From Nostoc sp. NIES-3756 (GTDB lineage: Bacteria > Cyanobacteriota > Cyanobacteriia > Cyanobacteriales > Nostocaceae): a stretch of DNA of 64,000 bases. Where the stretch lies: contig NZ_AP017295.1 of assembly GCF_001548375.1 (NCBI RefSeq), forward strand, positions 3,444,501 to 3,508,500, in the 5' to 3' direction. Shown in pieces: positions 28,742 through 38,958 of the stretch; position 1 is the first letter of the stretch, and every line of letters begins with the position of its first letter. A program made the translations under genes and the position numbers. The notes beneath the pieces were generated by a model. It was not told the DNA's origin, ran no database searches, and saw nothing but the letters and a program-made list of their open reading frames with translations.

Positions 28742-28780
28742 TTCGTAATTCGTAATTCGTAATTCGTAATTCGTAATTAA
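28742..28780. repeat. Tandem TTCGTAA heptamer array
   Basis: Five consecutive attcgta units directly after the acyl-CoA ligase stop. It is another STRR heptamer type (also scattered at 20270-20330 and 21745). A GC-rich repeat follows at 28805-28850. Confidence 0.9.
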
Positions 28781-28857
28781 CAGAAAAAACCCAAACCTCT
28801 TACTAACCCTCCGCGTTCCTCCGCGCTTTTCTCTGCGCCCCTCTGCGTTTAAAAAAC

Positions 28858-28895
28858 AAAGGCGCTAAGACAACTTTGCATCTTAGCGCCTTTTT
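28858..28895. terminator. Bidirectional Rho-independent terminator
   Basis: aaaggcgctaaga (28858-28870), 10-base loop, tcttagcgccttttt. The 13-bp stem is flanked by A and T runs, so it can terminate from both sides. It lies 15 bp outside the secA stop and after the convergent acyl-CoA ligase. Confidence 0.9.
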
Positions 28896-28909
28896 GTGAA
28901 ACTATTCTC

Positions 28910-31702
28910 TTAAACCATCTCAGAAGAAGTTTGCACTACTGGCTGAGGCTGAGGCTGGAACATGAACAACGAATAAACCACATCGCGGCGGATATTCACC
29001 ATCATATCCAGGAACAACTCATAACCCTCACTCTTATACTCAATAAGCGGGTCTTTCTGCCCGTAACCACGCAAACCTACAGACTCACGCAAAGCATCCA
29101 TCTGTTGTAAGTGTTCCCGCCACAGGGTATCAATACGCTGCAAGATGAAGAAACGTTCAGCTTGCCGCATTAACCCTGGCTGAATTTGGTCAATTTGAGC
29201 TTCCTTGAGGTCGTAAGCGATGCGTACCTGTTCATGGAGGAACGCCTTAATCTCACTCACTCCCATATCCTCTAATTGACTCGCCTGCATATCCGATAAC
29301 AGATAGACAAACTCTTTGACTTTATCCACCAACTTATCTAATTCCCATTCTTCCGAGGGCAAATCAACGTTGATGTAGTAGTCAACGATTTCGTCCATCG
29401 TTTTTTCAGCGTACTTAATCACCTGTTCCTTCAAGTCTTGACCTTCCAGAACCCGGCGACGTTCGGCGTAGATGGCGCGACGTTGGTTATTCATTACCTC
29501 GTCGTACTCAAATACTTGCTTACGGATGTCGTAGTAGTAGGTTTCAACTTTCTTTTGTGCGCCTTCCAAACTGCGAGTTAACATACCCGACTCAATGGGC
29601 ATATCGTCTTCCACATTGAAGGCTTCCATTAAACCAGCGACGCGATCGCCACCAAAAATCCGCAGTAAGTTATCCTCTAAACTGAGGAAGAATCTTGTGG
29701 AACCAGGGTCGCCTTGTCGTCCGGCGCGTCCTCGTAATTGGTTATCTATCCGCCGTGACTCATGGCGTTCTGTACCAATTACATGTAAACCACCCCGTGA
29801 GACTACCTCATCATGTTCGCTGCTGGTAAATTCTTCATACTCTTGCTTAATGCGCTTGTAAGCATCCCGCAATTTCTGAATTACTGGGTCGTCGGTAGGT
29901 GCTTTTTCGGCTGCTACTGCTACTTTATCTTCTGCGTCTAGTTCCGATAAAGAACGCTCCCCATATTCCCTTACCGCAAAATCCACTGCTTCTTTTAACA
30001 GTTGTTCTGCTTCCTTAGACAGTTGGGTGGGGAATATTTCCGGTGAAGCCTTCCAAGTTTTCACTTTTCTCCCAGGGACAAAGCCTTGACCAGCACCATG
30101 TCCTGCGGGTAAACCAGCCGCCCTTTGCACACCAAACACATCTTCATCATCTGGGCTGACAATTCGCGGCATGAAATATTCTCGCAACTTCAACCGCGCC
30201 ATGTATTCAGAGTTACCACCCAAGATGATATCTGTACCCCGTCCCGCCATGTTAGTGGCAATGGTCACAGCGCCCCTACGTCCGGCTTGGGCAACGATTT
30301 CCGCTTCCCGTTCCACGTTTTCCGGACGGGCGTTGAGTAGTTCGTGGGGAATACCTTGTTCTCTCAGGAGTTGGCTGAGGTATTCAGATTTTTCTACGCT
30401 GGTAGTTCCCACAAGCACAGGTCTACCGAGTTCGTGCATCTCCGCACATTCTCGCGCGATCGCCTGCCATTTGCCTACCTCTTTCTTAAATACCAAGTCA
30501 GACAAATCTTCCCGTCTTCTGACTCTGTTGGTAGGAATTATGCTAACTTCCAACTTGTAGATTTTTTCAAACTCAGCTTCTTCTGTCTTCGCCGTTCCTG
30601 TCATTCCACCCAGTTTGGGATACAACAAGAACAAGTTTTGATAAGTAATTGTCGCTAGAGTTTGGGTTTCTGGTTGAATATCTACGTGTTCCTTTGCTTC
30701 AATGGCTTGGTGTAAACCATCACTCCAACGTCTTCCGGGTAGTACCCGTCCGGTAAATTCATCGACAATTACCACTTCTCCATTGCGGACGATATAGTTA
30801 ACGTCCTTGAGGAAAAGTTCTTTAGCTTTAATCGCGTTGAAAATAAAGTGCGCCCAAGGATTTTCCGGGTCAAATAAATCTTTTACACCCAACAGTTCTT
30901 CCGCTTGTGCAAAACCTTCATCACTCAACAGGACGTTACGAGCCTTTTCATCAACCTCGTAATGTTCATCTTTATGCAACGTCAGCGCAATTTCCGCAGC
31001 TTGGATATATTTTTCTGTAGGTCTTTCTACCTGACCAGAAATAATTAGAGGTGTCCGTGCCTCATCAACTAAAATCGAATCTACTTCGTCAATTACGCAA
31101 TAGTTAAACGGACGTTGTACTACCTCAGCCATCGATGTGGCCATGTTATCCCGCAGGTAGTCAAAGCCAACCTCACTATTGGTAACGTAAGTAATATCAC
31201 ACTCATAATTTTTCTTACGTTCAGTGGGTGTCATGCTGGCTTGAATCAAACCTACACTCAAACCCAGGAAACGATGCACCTGTCCCATCCATTCCGCGTC
31301 CCGACGAGCTAGGTAATCGTTCACGGTGATTACGTGAACACCCTTGCCAGTCAAGGCATTGAGATAACTAGGTAAGGTAGCCACTAGGGTTTTACCTTCA
31401 CCAGTTTTCATTTCTGCGATTTGCCCAGAGTGGAGAATGACACCACCCAACATCTGAACATCAAAGTGCCGCAACCCTAAGACTCGCCGTCCTGCCTCTC
31501 TCACCACAGCAAAGGCTTCTGGCAGGATATCATCTAAAGTTTCGCCTTTGGCAAGTCGCTGTTTAAACTCTGCTGTTTTACCTTTTAAATCTTCATCAGA
31601 CAGGACTTTAATCTCCTCTTCCAAGAGATTAATTTCCGTAATGTAGGGTTGGTATTTTTTGAGCTTACGAGCGTTGGGATCGCCCAACAAGAGTTTTAGC
31701 AT
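28910..31702 (-). CDS. secA: Preprotein translocase ATPase SecA
   Basis: 930 residues. SecA drives preproteins through SecYEG in plasma and thylakoid membranes. Walker [14 protein letters not shown] (98-110), Walker [20 protein letters not shown], motif III-type TGTAKTE, and the helicase C-terminal motifs [24 protein letters not shown] and [23 protein letters not shown] are all present. The C-terminus ends in [15 protein letters not shown] without the CxCx8C[HC] zinc tail found in E. coli SecA, as usual for cyanobacteria and plastids. A central insertion with [17 protein letters not shown] is also typical of this lineage. Confidence 0.98.
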   Translation of the reverse strand: MLKLLLGDPNARKLKKYQPYITEINLLEEEIKVLSDEDLKGKTAEFKQRLAKGETLDDILPEAFAVVREAGRRVLGLRHFDVQMLGGVILHSGQIAEMKTGEGKTLVATLPSYLNALTGKGVHVITVNDYLARRDAEWMGQVHRFLGLSVGLIQASMTPTERKKNYECDITYVTNSEVGFDYLRDNMATSMAEVVQRPFNYCVIDEVDSILVDEARTPLIISGQVERPTEKYIQAAEIALTLHKDEHYEVDEKARNVLLSDEGFAQAEELLGVKDLFDPENPWAHFIFNAIKAKELFLKDVNYIVRNGEVVIVDEFTGRVLPGRRWSDGLHQAIEAKEHVDIQPETQTLATITYQNLFLLYPKLGGMTGTAKTEEAEFEKIYKLEVSIIPTNRVRRREDLSDLVFKKEVGKWQAIARECAEMHELGRPVLVGTTSVEKSEYLSQLLREQGIPHELLNARPENVEREAEIVAQAGRRGAVTIATNMAGRGTDIILGGNSEYMARLKLREYFMPRIVSPDDEDVFGVQRAAGLPAGHGAGQGFVPGRKVKTWKASPEIFPTQLSKEAEQLLKEAVDFAVREYGERSLSELDAEDKVAVAAEKAPTDDPVIQKLRDAYKRIKQEYEEFTSSEHDEVVSRGGLHVIGTERHESRRIDNQLRGRAGRQGDPGSTRFFLSLEDNLLRIFGGDRVAGLMEAFNVEDDMPIESGMLTRSLEGAQKKVETYYYDIRKQVFEYDEVMNNQRRAIYAERRRVLEGQDLKEQVIKYAEKTMDEIVDYYINVDLPSEEWELDKLVDKVKEFVYLLSDMQASQLEDMGVSEIKAFLHEQVRIAYDLKEAQIDQIQPGLMRQAERFFILQRIDTLWREHLQQMDALRESVGLRGYGQKDPLIEYKSEGYELFLDMMVNIRRDVVYSLFMFQPQPQPVVQTSSEMV

Positions 31703-32022
31703 GGCAAGTTATAGAACTAAATCGAGGGGATGGGAATAAGAGGAATTTGGCTATTGATATATAAGAATTTAACCCTATCCAAACATTTTGGTAATGGATG
31801 GGGATGAAATGAAAATTAACTCAACACCAGGAGGTTTATTTAGTCAGTTTACTAAACGGGCGCTTTTATTCGCAGTTTAAAATTGAGACTGTTCTAATAG
31901 TATCATTTCACTTCCCGATGAAGCAGAGAACGCCGATCCTTGGTAGGTAGGAATATCCGGTGGGGAGATGAGGGAGAAAAAACAACTGACAACTGTCAAT
32001 TGTCAATTGTCAACTCATCTCT
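31703..32022. other. 320-bp region upstream of secA
   Basis: No gene. It contains the secA promoter (not pinpointed) and a small heptamer array caattgt near 31995-32015. Confidence 0.4.
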
Positions 32023-32565
32023 CTACTTCTCCCATTCAGCACTGAGGCGACGGTAATTATACTCACTTGCACCAGGATGACAAGTAACACAACTATTGAT
32101 CTGCAAGGGGCGAGGTAATTTTACTTTGGGATGTAAAGCTTTAAAATAACGAGAATTTCTAACGCGATAGGGGGTTTCTTCTTCTGGTAGCTGGGAACGG
32201 GAAAAGGTGGAAAGATACCGCCAAACTAGGGCGCGTGGTGGGTCGATTAAAGGCTTGAGTTGTACACCATAGTGTTGTGAGTCTTGTAGGAGGTTGCGCC
32301 AAGTTTGGCTGGGTAAAACAGATGGTGGGATGCCAATGTGACAAGTAGCACAATTTTCTAAATATAGTTCTTGACCCAGTTGTTGTGCTGGGGGGATGAC
32401 ATCAACAGTGCCAATTTCTGCTGTAGGTGTAGCACTGTGGGCGCTTGTGGCTAAGGCTAACAACCAACCCATAGCTAAACTCCAGGTAAGAATGATGACA
32501 ATTAAACCCAGAGGTCGGCGTTTGAGTGAGCGAGTACGGGATTTTCTTTTTACCAGATTCGACAT
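32023..32565 (-). CDS. Membrane-anchored diheme c-type cytochrome
   Basis: 180 residues. A basic N-terminus (VKRKSRTRSLKRRPLG) and one hydrophobic segment (LIVIILTWSLAMGWLLALA) form an uncleaved or cleaved signal. Two covalent heme sites are present: CATCH (about 93-97) and CVTCH (about 161-165). Between them is WRYLSTFSRSQLPEEETPYRVRNSRYFKALHP. This is a conserved cyanobacterial diheme cytochrome of unknown electron-transfer partner, expected in the thylakoid lumen or periplasm. Confidence 0.85.
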   Translation of the reverse strand: MSNLVKRKSRTRSLKRRPLGLIVIILTWSLAMGWLLALATSAHSATPTAEIGTVDVIPPAQQLGQELYLENCATCHIGIPPSVLPSQTWRNLLQDSQHYGVQLKPLIDPPRALVWRYLSTFSRSQLPEEETPYRVRNSRYFKALHPKVKLPRPLQINSCVTCHPGASEYNYRRLSAEWEK

Positions 32566-32621
32566 TCCTCACATTCCCAGATACGTACATACGGCACTTG
32601 TTGCTCTATCATAAGACGTAC

Positions 32622-32984
32622 CTAAGTTTGCTCACCATAAAAGTCAGCCATAATCTCTCGCAGTTCATTTAAACCGATATCTTCTCTGTCAGATTTGGAA
32701 TAAATTATTAGCAGTAAGACACTTGTTGGGGACTCAACTTAATATATCAATCTGTATCCAGCACTCTTACCTTTTTGGATGTTACTGTTGCGGACTCTCA
32801 CTTTGTTTACAAAGTATTCCTCGCCAAAGCCGCCAATCCTATCACCGACAAAGTTTCCTTGCTGTAATTGCTGGATGATGGATTGAACATCGGAGCGAAT
32901 ATTGCGAAATCGCTTTGAGAGTCGGTAAAGTTCCGCTTCAAACTCATCAGAGAATCGAATGGAAACCGCATCATCACTCTGCAT
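32622..32984 (-). pseudogene. RelE/ParE-type toxin truncated by an in-frame stop
   Basis: From the ATG at 32984 the frame reads MQSDDAVSIRFSDEFEAELY to KGKSAGYRLIY, then TAA at 32739. The same frame continues past it with VESPTSVLLLIIYSKSDRED and IGLNELREIMADFYGEQT to a TAG at 32622. The continuation is the normal C-terminal half of RelE/ParE-like toxins, so a CAA-to-TAA change is the simplest explanation. The truncated product would lack the catalytic C-terminal strand and helix. An alternative start lies at 33005. It overlaps the antitoxin stop by 11 bases. Confidence 0.8.
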
Positions 32985-33231
32985 CAATCCTGTCCCATAG
33001 CTCACTAATTGGTCTAGTCTGACCCATTTTGGCTTGTTGTAAAGCCCTTCTCAAGCTGGCTTTAATTTCTTCAACCGGGGTATCATCAGGGTCAATCTCT
33101 TCCACTTCTTCCTGTTCTGGAACCAAGACAATTACCCGCACCTGATGAGGGTAGGTTGTTCCTTGAATTGGCTCATCTAGAATAAGATTTCCCTGAGAAT
33201 CAATTTTGCCAGTAACCTCTATCGCCTTCAT
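32974..33231 (-). CDS. Antitoxin of the RelE-type pair
   Basis: 85 residues from the third of three clustered ATGs (33240, 33237, 33231), the usual MKAIEVTGKIDSQGNLILDEP start of this antitoxin family. The N-terminal part is a small beta-rich DNA-binding-like region; the C-terminal part is acidic and helical (EEIKASLRRALQQAKMGQTR, ending ISELWDRIDAE) and should wrap the toxin. The gene overlaps the toxin start. The antitoxin looks intact although the toxin carries a premature stop. Confidence 0.8.
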   Translation of the reverse strand: MKAIEVTGKIDSQGNLILDEPIQGTTYPHQVRVIVLVPEQEEVEEIDPDDTPVEEIKASLRRALQQAKMGQTRPISELWDRIDAE

Positions 33232-33266
33232 TGCCATCACCTCATTTTGTAGGCGATCCTAACGGA

Positions 33267-34175
33267 TTAGGGAATGGGGAGCGATCGCAATAATCTATCA
33301 ACTATACCTCTTGCGTTACGTCCACCTCTAGGAATTAAACGATGACAAAGCACATAAGGCGCTAAAAATTTTACATCGTCTGGAATGGCATAATCACGCC
33401 CTAATAAAAACGCTAATGCTTGGGTAGCTTTGTGTAGTGCTACAGTACCTCTTGGACTCACACCGAGAGTAATTTCTTCATCTTGGCGTGTGGCGCGTAC
33501 CAATTCGAGGATGTATTGCTGTAAAACAGTTTCTACTTTGACTTGAGAACAAAGTTCTCGTAATTGGGTGATTTCAGCTAAGGTCATACAAGACTGTAAA
33601 TCACTCACCTTGACACCATGCTGGAGATTTTGCAACATTTGTAATTCTTCATCTGCACCCGGATAACCCAAGCTTAAGGACAACATAAACCTGTCCATTT
33701 GCGCTTCCGGTAGGGGAAATGTACCTTGATACTCGACAGGATTTTGGGTAGCAATGACAAAGAAAGGATAGGGAACTGGTCGAGAAACGCCATCAACTGT
33801 TACCTGATGTTCTTCCATCACTTCCAGCAAAGCCGACTGGGTGCGGGGTGTGGCGCGGTTGATTTCGTCTGCTAACACAATATTGGCAAACACTGGCCCA
33901 GGCATATAAGTAAATTCGCCGCTTTTGGGGTTCCAGATGTTAGTACCAGTGATGTCTGTGGGTAGTAAATCAGGAGTGCATTGTAGCCGTTGAAACGTAC
34001 CATCTAGTGAACGGGCTAGGGACTTTGCCAAGAGGGTTTTGCCAACTCCAGGGACATCTTCTAATAAGGCATGACCACCGCCTAAAAGTGCCACCAACAC
34101 TAGGCGTATGGCTTCAGTTTTGCCAACGATGGTACGGTTGAGATTGTGGGTTAAAGCGTCAATTTTTTCTCTCAT
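33267..34175 (-). CDS. MoxR-family AAA+ ATPase
   Basis: 302 residues. Walker A LLEDVPGVGKTLLAKSLARS (37-56), Walker B FANIVLADEINRATPRTQSA, sensor 1 FFVIATQNPVEYQGTFPLPEAQMDRF with the arginine finger region, and C-terminal lid with GVSPRGTVALHKATQALAFL. MoxR ATPases act as chaperones for metal insertion or complex assembly, usually with vWA proteins. No vWA gene adjoins it here; the vWA gene at 50884 is 17 kb away and belongs to another cluster. Confidence 0.92.
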   Translation of the reverse strand: MREKIDALTHNLNRTIVGKTEAIRLVLVALLGGGHALLEDVPGVGKTLLAKSLARSLDGTFQRLQCTPDLLPTDITGTNIWNPKSGEFTYMPGPVFANIVLADEINRATPRTQSALLEVMEEHQVTVDGVSRPVPYPFFVIATQNPVEYQGTFPLPEAQMDRFMLSLSLGYPGADEELQMLQNLQHGVKVSDLQSCMTLAEITQLRELCSQVKVETVLQQYILELVRATRQDEEITLGVSPRGTVALHKATQALAFLLGRDYAIPDDVKFLAPYVLCHRLIPRGGRNARGIVDRLLRSLPIP

Positions 34176-34405
34176 GCACTACAGGCCGGGGATTAGGTGA
34201 TGGGCTATAAGAAACTGGAGTAGAGAATAACCTATGCCCTATTCCCCACTCCTGTATTTACAGTATTCCCACTTAGGCAATGCAAAATTCAAAATTTTTA
34301 GGAAAGAATTTTTAACGCTGAGGTTCGCTGAGATTTTTTTGAGAGGGTTGTTATGAGGAATATGTGATGATGAGGTATGAAGGGGGGTTTAAAACCCCTA
34401 CACTC

Positions 34406-35494
34406 CTAAACCCTCATTAAAATTTGTCTAGCTACGGTACAATCTTGTTGAATTTGCGCTTTTAAGGCATCTAGAGAGGGAAATTTTTGTTCTGGTCGCA
34501 GAAATTCTATTAATTGCACAACCAGTTGTTTACCATACAAATCTCCAGACCAATCGAAAAGATGCACTTCTACTGATGAATAATTACCGTTGACTGTGGG
34601 GCGGTTGCCAAGATTCATTACTCCAAGAATTTCTGGCTGTACATTTGCATCTGATGTTTCACCCAAAATTTTGACGCGGACGGCGTAAACACCTTGACGG
34701 GGAACAAACTTATCTTTTGGTAGTTCTAGGTTAGCTGTAGGGAAACCAATAGTTCTACCAAGTTGTTCGCCTTCAACGACAACGCCGATAAGGTTATAAG
34801 GTCTTCCTAAGAATCGGTTGGCATTTTTGATATCGCCTGTTTCTAAGGCTTGACGAATCAATGAAGTGCTAATAGGGGCATCCTCTAAAGATTCAAAATT
34901 ACCACAGTTGCTATCTTCGACAAATTGTCCTTGAGAAGTTTGTAGCGGTACTATGGTAACAGGAATGTGGTATTTGGCGGCAATTAACTGTAAGTCCTTG
35001 GCTGTACCACGGCGTTGCTTGCCGAAACAAAAATCTTGCCCGACACTAATTTGTTGACAGTGTAGTTGTTGTACCAGAATTTTTTCGACAAAATCTTCCG
35101 GCGACAAAGCCGTTAATTCTTTGTCAAAGGGTAGTAGTACGAGTTGTTCTACCCCAAGCGATCGCAATTGTTGTACTTTCTCATCTAGAGGAGTTAACCA
35201 AGTCCGGGGTTCTCCGGTAAAGAACTCTTGGGGATGAGGACGAAAAGTGACAACTGTGGAGTATATGCGTTCTTGTGGTGCTGCTGAAGGGCTTCGGTTT
35301 GGGCTTGATGGGTCATTCCCAGCATCTTCCCATGTTTGTCCGCTTCTTGTTGGCTGTAAAACTGGTTGAATAACTCTTTGATGGCCAAGATGCACTCCAT
35401 CAAATTTACCAAGGGCTACAGCCGTTGGCGTAAGCAACAGTTCGTTTCCAGAAGCAACCCACACAGAACACCCATTTTGAGACAGATTTAGCAC
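34406..35494 (-). CDS. ribF: Bifunctional riboflavin kinase / FAD synthetase
   Basis: 362 residues from a GTG start at 35494. The FAD synthetase part has VALGKFDGVHLGHQRVIQ and later SSTxI-type STSLIRQAL; the riboflavin kinase part has GRPYNLIGVVVEGEQLGRTI, GFPTANLELP and GVMNLGNRPT. It converts riboflavin to FMN and FAD. Compared with other RibF proteins there is a hydrophilic insertion of about 28 residues after HQRVIQPVL (TRSGQTWEDAGNDPSSPNRS...), between the first motif and TVVTFRPHPQEFF. The frame is maintained through it. Confidence 0.95.
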   Translation of the reverse strand: MLNLSQNGCSVWVASGNELLLTPTAVALGKFDGVHLGHQRVIQPVLQPTRSGQTWEDAGNDPSSPNRSPSAAPQERIYSTVVTFRPHPQEFFTGEPRTWLTPLDEKVQQLRSLGVEQLVLLPFDKELTALSPEDFVEKILVQQLHCQQISVGQDFCFGKQRRGTAKDLQLIAAKYHIPVTIVPLQTSQGQFVEDSNCGNFESLEDAPISTSLIRQALETGDIKNANRFLGRPYNLIGVVVEGEQLGRTIGFPTANLELPKDKFVPRQGVYAVRVKILGETSDANVQPEILGVMNLGNRPTVNGNYSSVEVHLFDWSGDLYGKQLVVQLIEFLRPEQKFPSLDALKAQIQQDCTVARQILMRV

Positions 35495-35639
35495 TTGGAT
35501 TTTGGGATTTGAGGTTTATTTAACTATCAGTTCGGCGCAAAATACCTTAAAGGTAGACTTTGGGGCTGATAGTTCCTAATCACCAATCTAATCTAAAATT
35601 TACAATTACTCCGATGGTCAGTTGTATCATGAACAATTA

Positions 35640-36521
35640 CTAACAAAGAAAAGATTCTGATAAGGGAACTGACACAGGAACCTGGAGTACCATCCCTTCC
35701 CGCGCCATAATTGCCCCCGAAAACTTGGCAAATGCTTGTGCGCCTACCTGATCTAAGAAATCATCGTCATGGGCAGGGTCATGATGAAAAATCACTAATG
35801 TCTTAACGTTAGCGGCTTTTGCCAATTTGACAGCCTCTTGCCAAGTCGAATGTCCCCAGCCAATTTTCGGTGATTTGGGAGAATAATATTCTTCGTCAGT
35901 GTAGGTAGAATCGTAAATCAGGATATCCGCATTGCGAGCCAACCACAGAACATTCTCATCTAATTTATCTGGGAAATGTTCTGTATCGGTAATGTAAACT
36001 GCTGCACCACCATGCCAATTAACTCGATAGCCTACAGCTTCGCCTGGGTGGTTGAGCGGTGCTGTTTCGATGGTAATCTCATTCAGATGGATGGGTTTTC
36101 CTGGCTCCACGTCGTGAAAATGCAGGTTGGCTTGCATGATTTGCAAAGGTACGGGAAAATTAGGGTGGAGCATTTGATCGTTGAGCCGTTGTTCTACAGT
36201 CGAACCATCGGGAGCGATCGCACCATAAATATGAAAATTATTCCCTTTAACAAACCCAGGCACGAAAAAGGGAAACCCCTGCATATGATCCCAGTGGGAA
36301 TGGGTAAAAAACAGGTGAGCCTCTATCGGCATTTGACGCAATAAAGATTGCCCCAAAACATGCAGTCCTGTACCGCCATCGAAAATTAAGCGTTTACCTG
36401 CTACCTGCATCTCCACACAGGGAGTATTGCCACCGTAGCGGACTGTATTTGGCCCTGGACAGGGGATGCTGCCACGAACTCCCCAAAATTGCACAGTAAA
36501 TTGGTTCTCTATCCTTGACAT
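35640..36521 (-). CDS. Metallo-beta-lactamase fold hydrolase
   Basis: 293 residues. Starts FTVQFWGVRGSIPCPGPNTV and GGNTPCVEM, typical of the GVRGS group of MBL hydrolases (phosphodiesterase/RNase Z-like). The metal site HSHWDH (H74, H76, D78, H79) is intact, with further ligands in NHPGEAVGYRV, YITDTEHFPD and LVIFHHDPAHDD. A similar fold is used for cyclic nucleotide hydrolysis, but no substrate can be assigned. It stands alone between ribF and surE. Confidence 0.88.
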   Translation of the reverse strand: MSRIENQFTVQFWGVRGSIPCPGPNTVRYGGNTPCVEMQVAGKRLIFDGGTGLHVLGQSLLRQMPIEAHLFFTHSHWDHMQGFPFFVPGFVKGNNFHIYGAIAPDGSTVEQRLNDQMLHPNFPVPLQIMQANLHFHDVEPGKPIHLNEITIETAPLNHPGEAVGYRVNWHGGAAVYITDTEHFPDKLDENVLWLARNADILIYDSTYTDEEYYSPKSPKIGWGHSTWQEAVKLAKAANVKTLVIFHHDPAHDDDFLDQVGAQAFAKFSGAIMAREGMVLQVPVSVPLSESFLC

Positions 36522-36798
36522 GGGTATTGTTTGCTGGACTGAGCGGGCAATTTAAACACAAGTGTGTAACTTGTTTTGTGAAATCTATGCTGTTTTACCG
36601 TAAAAGATAGAGAATAAGGTTGATGGTAGAACAGCATACATTGTTTTCTGTAAACGATGTTAACTAGGTAAGGTAATACAAAGTTGTTACCTCATTATTC
36701 CCAGCATCGATGTATCAGTAATATCAAAGGCTCATAACTTTATAGCCTAAATTTTGTTGTGTTGCACTGAGGATTGAAAAGTAGAAACAGTAGGGAAT

Positions 36799-37596
36799 TT
36801 AGGATAAGGGGAAATTCCAAGTGGATAATTTATCTAGTCCGGTGGCGTAGGTAAGGTTGTATTGCAATGGTGTGATGCTGATGTATTTATCCCGCACTAC
36901 ATGAACATCAATGGGTACATACTCGGGCAAATTTAAACCTTCTGGTGGTTCTACTTCCTCTAAAACTTCTCCTGTTAACCAGTAGTAGGTTTTACCACGA
37001 GGATCAGTACGCTGATCAAAAACGTCAACATAGCGCCGCACCCCTTGACGGGTGAATTTCACGCCAGCGATTTCTTCCCATGACACAGCCGGGATATTCA
37101 CATTCAGTAACATCAAATCAGGTATGGGTTTAGTAGCTAGTTGTTCTACTAAAATGGTGGCGAACTTCGCCGCAGGCTGAAAATCCTTGGAAATGTGACT
37201 GGTTAGGCTAAAAGCAATACTGGGAATGCCCTCAATCATCCCCTCCATCGCCGCAGACACCGTACCAGAATATAAAATTTCCGTTCCTAGATTTGCACCT
37301 TGATTAATTCCAGACAGAACCAAATCGGGGGGAGAGTCTAACAAAGCCCAAATTGCCAACTTCACACAATCCGAGGGTGTACCATCACAAGCCCAAGCTT
37401 TGATAGAGGGATGAAAAATTGACTCGACAATTTCCGCGCGAATCGGTTGGTGTAAAGTTAGTCCATGACCAGTGGCCGATCGCTCCCTATCTGGACAAAC
37501 TACAGTAACATCATGGCCAGCCTCAGCTAAAGCGTTAGCTAAAGTCCGAATACCCAAGGCGGAAATGCCGTCATCGTTGCTAATTAGTAGTTTCAT
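36799..37596 (-). CDS. surE: 5'/3'-nucleotidase SurE
   Basis: 265 residues. The metal-binding N-terminus [20 protein letters not shown] (N7, D8, D9), [15 protein letters not shown] with the conserved serine/threonine, [10 protein letters not shown] and [27 protein letters not shown] are all present. SurE removes phosphate from nucleoside monophosphates. The start codon is followed upstream by a heptamer repeat array. Confidence 0.95.
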   Translation of the reverse strand: MKLLISNDDGISALGIRTLANALAEAGHDVTVVCPDRERSATGHGLTLHQPIRAEIVESIFHPSIKAWACDGTPSDCVKLAIWALLDSPPDLVLSGINQGANLGTEILYSGTVSAAMEGMIEGIPSIAFSLTSHISKDFQPAAKFATILVEQLATKPIPDLMLLNVNIPAVSWEEIAGVKFTRQGVRRYVDVFDQRTDPRGKTYYWLTGEVLEEVEPPEGLNLPEYVPIDVHVVRDKYISITPLQYNLTYATGLDKLSTWNFPLS

Positions 37597-37597
37597 A

Positions 37598-37834
37598 GTT
37601 ATTAGTCATTGGTCATTGGTCATTAGTCCATAGTCAACAGTCAACAGTCCATAGTCAACAAGTTAAAGATTCGAGCATAAAAGATACTCCTATTGCCGAT
37701 CGCCTCTAAACTGGTAAAAAGAGCTATGGTTTTAACCCTTGTCTGGGGTTAATTAATGGCATACTACTAAAGTTATTTGTCCAATAGTCCAAAACTGTGG
37801 ACTATTGACTATTGACTATGGACTATTGACTAAT
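37598..37834. repeat. Two heptamer repeat arrays between surE and pheS
   Basis: tcattggtcattagtccata units at 37605-37660 and actattgactattgactat units at 37784-37834. The second array reads directly into the pheS initiation codon. A possible promoter for either gene must lie between them. Confidence 0.85.
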
Positions 37835-38825
37835 GACTAGCAACTTAGAAGCTCAACTTTTAGCATTGCGGCAGGAAGGAGAACAGGCGATCGCCGCCGC
37901 CAATACCCTCGAACGTCTAGAGGAACTCAGAGTTAATTATCTGGGTAAGAAAGGGCAACTGGGGGCGTTGCTGCGGAGTATGGGGCAGATGAGTGCGGAG
38001 GAACGACCGAAAATTGGAGCGATCGCCAATACGGTCAAGGAAGCCCTACAAGCTAGTTTAGACCAGCAACGCGCTACCCTAGAATCTGCCCAAATTCAGG
38101 CGCAGTTAGACGCGGAAACTCTTGATGTCACCATGCCGGGAATTTATCGTCCCCAAGGTCGCATTCATCCCCTGAATGGCATCATCGACCGGGCGCTAGA
38201 TATTTTTGTCGGCTTGGGTTACACCGTGGCGCAAGGGTTAGAGATGGAAACAGATTACTATAATTTTGAAGCTCTCAATACCCCACCCGACCACCCAGCC
38301 CGTGATATGCAGGATACCTTCTACCTCCCAGATGGTAATCTTCTACGTACCCATACCTCATCGGTGCAAATTCGTTACATGGAAAAAGAGGAACCACCAG
38401 TGAGAATTGTGGCTCCGGGGCGAGTTTATCGGCGGGATAATGTAGATGCTACTCACTCGGCAGTTTTCCATCAAATTGAACTGTTAGCCATTGATGAAGG
38501 ATTAACTTTTACCGACCTCAAAGGCACTATTAAGGTGTTCTTACAAGCAATGTTTGGCGAGTTACCAATTCGCTTCCGCGCCAGTTATTTCCCCTTTACC
38601 GAACCCTCGGCTGAGGTTGATTTGCAGTGGAATGGGCGTTGGTTAGAGGTGATGGGTTGCGGGATGGTTGATCCCAACGTAATGAAATCTGTAGGTTATG
38701 ACCCAGAAATCTACACTGGTTTTGCGGCTGGTTTTGGCGTAGAACGTTTTGCAATGGTATTACACCAAATCGATGATATTCGTCGTTTATATGCTAGCGA
38801 TTTACGCTTTTTAAGGCAGTTTTAA
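37833..38825 (+). CDS. pheS: Phenylalanyl-tRNA synthetase alpha subunit
   Basis: 330 residues. Class II synthetase that with PheT charges tRNA-Phe. An N-terminal coiled coil (about 1-90) is followed by the catalytic core: motif 1 region [40 protein letters not shown], motif 2 [20 protein letters not shown], and motif 3 [20 protein letters not shown]. pheT is not adjacent, as is common in cyanobacteria. The start codon and second codon (ATGACT) are part of a repeat heptamer and no Shine-Dalgarno is evident. Confidence 0.97.
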   Translation: MTSNLEAQLLALRQEGEQAIAAANTLERLEELRVNYLGKKGQLGALLRSMGQMSAEERPKIGAIANTVKEALQASLDQQRATLESAQIQAQLDAETLDVTMPGIYRPQGRIHPLNGIIDRALDIFVGLGYTVAQGLEMETDYYNFEALNTPPDHPARDMQDTFYLPDGNLLRTHTSSVQIRYMEKEEPPVRIVAPGRVYRRDNVDATHSAVFHQIELLAIDEGLTFTDLKGTIKVFLQAMFGELPIRFRASYFPFTEPSAEVDLQWNGRWLEVMGCGMVDPNVMKSVGYDPEIYTGFAAGFGVERFAMVLHQIDDIRRLYASDLRFLRQF

Positions 38826-38958
38826 AAAAGTCAGAAAAGAGTTTTTATACGGTGGGCAATGCCCACCAGCTACTATAAATAAGTGTTTTATATAATTTTA
38901 GGCAATAGAAATAATTAAATTAGTTAAAATAGCGTTATGCAAATTAACTAAATGAAAT

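Noticed and set aside
33267..34175. MoxR ATPase considered as part of the vWA system
   Set aside because: It is 17 kb away with unrelated neighbours; the vWA protein here is the TerY type paired with a kinase and phosphatase.
37598..37834. Heptamer arrays considered as a CRISPR array
   Set aside because: Units are 7 bp, contiguous and without spacers, and no cas genes are present.
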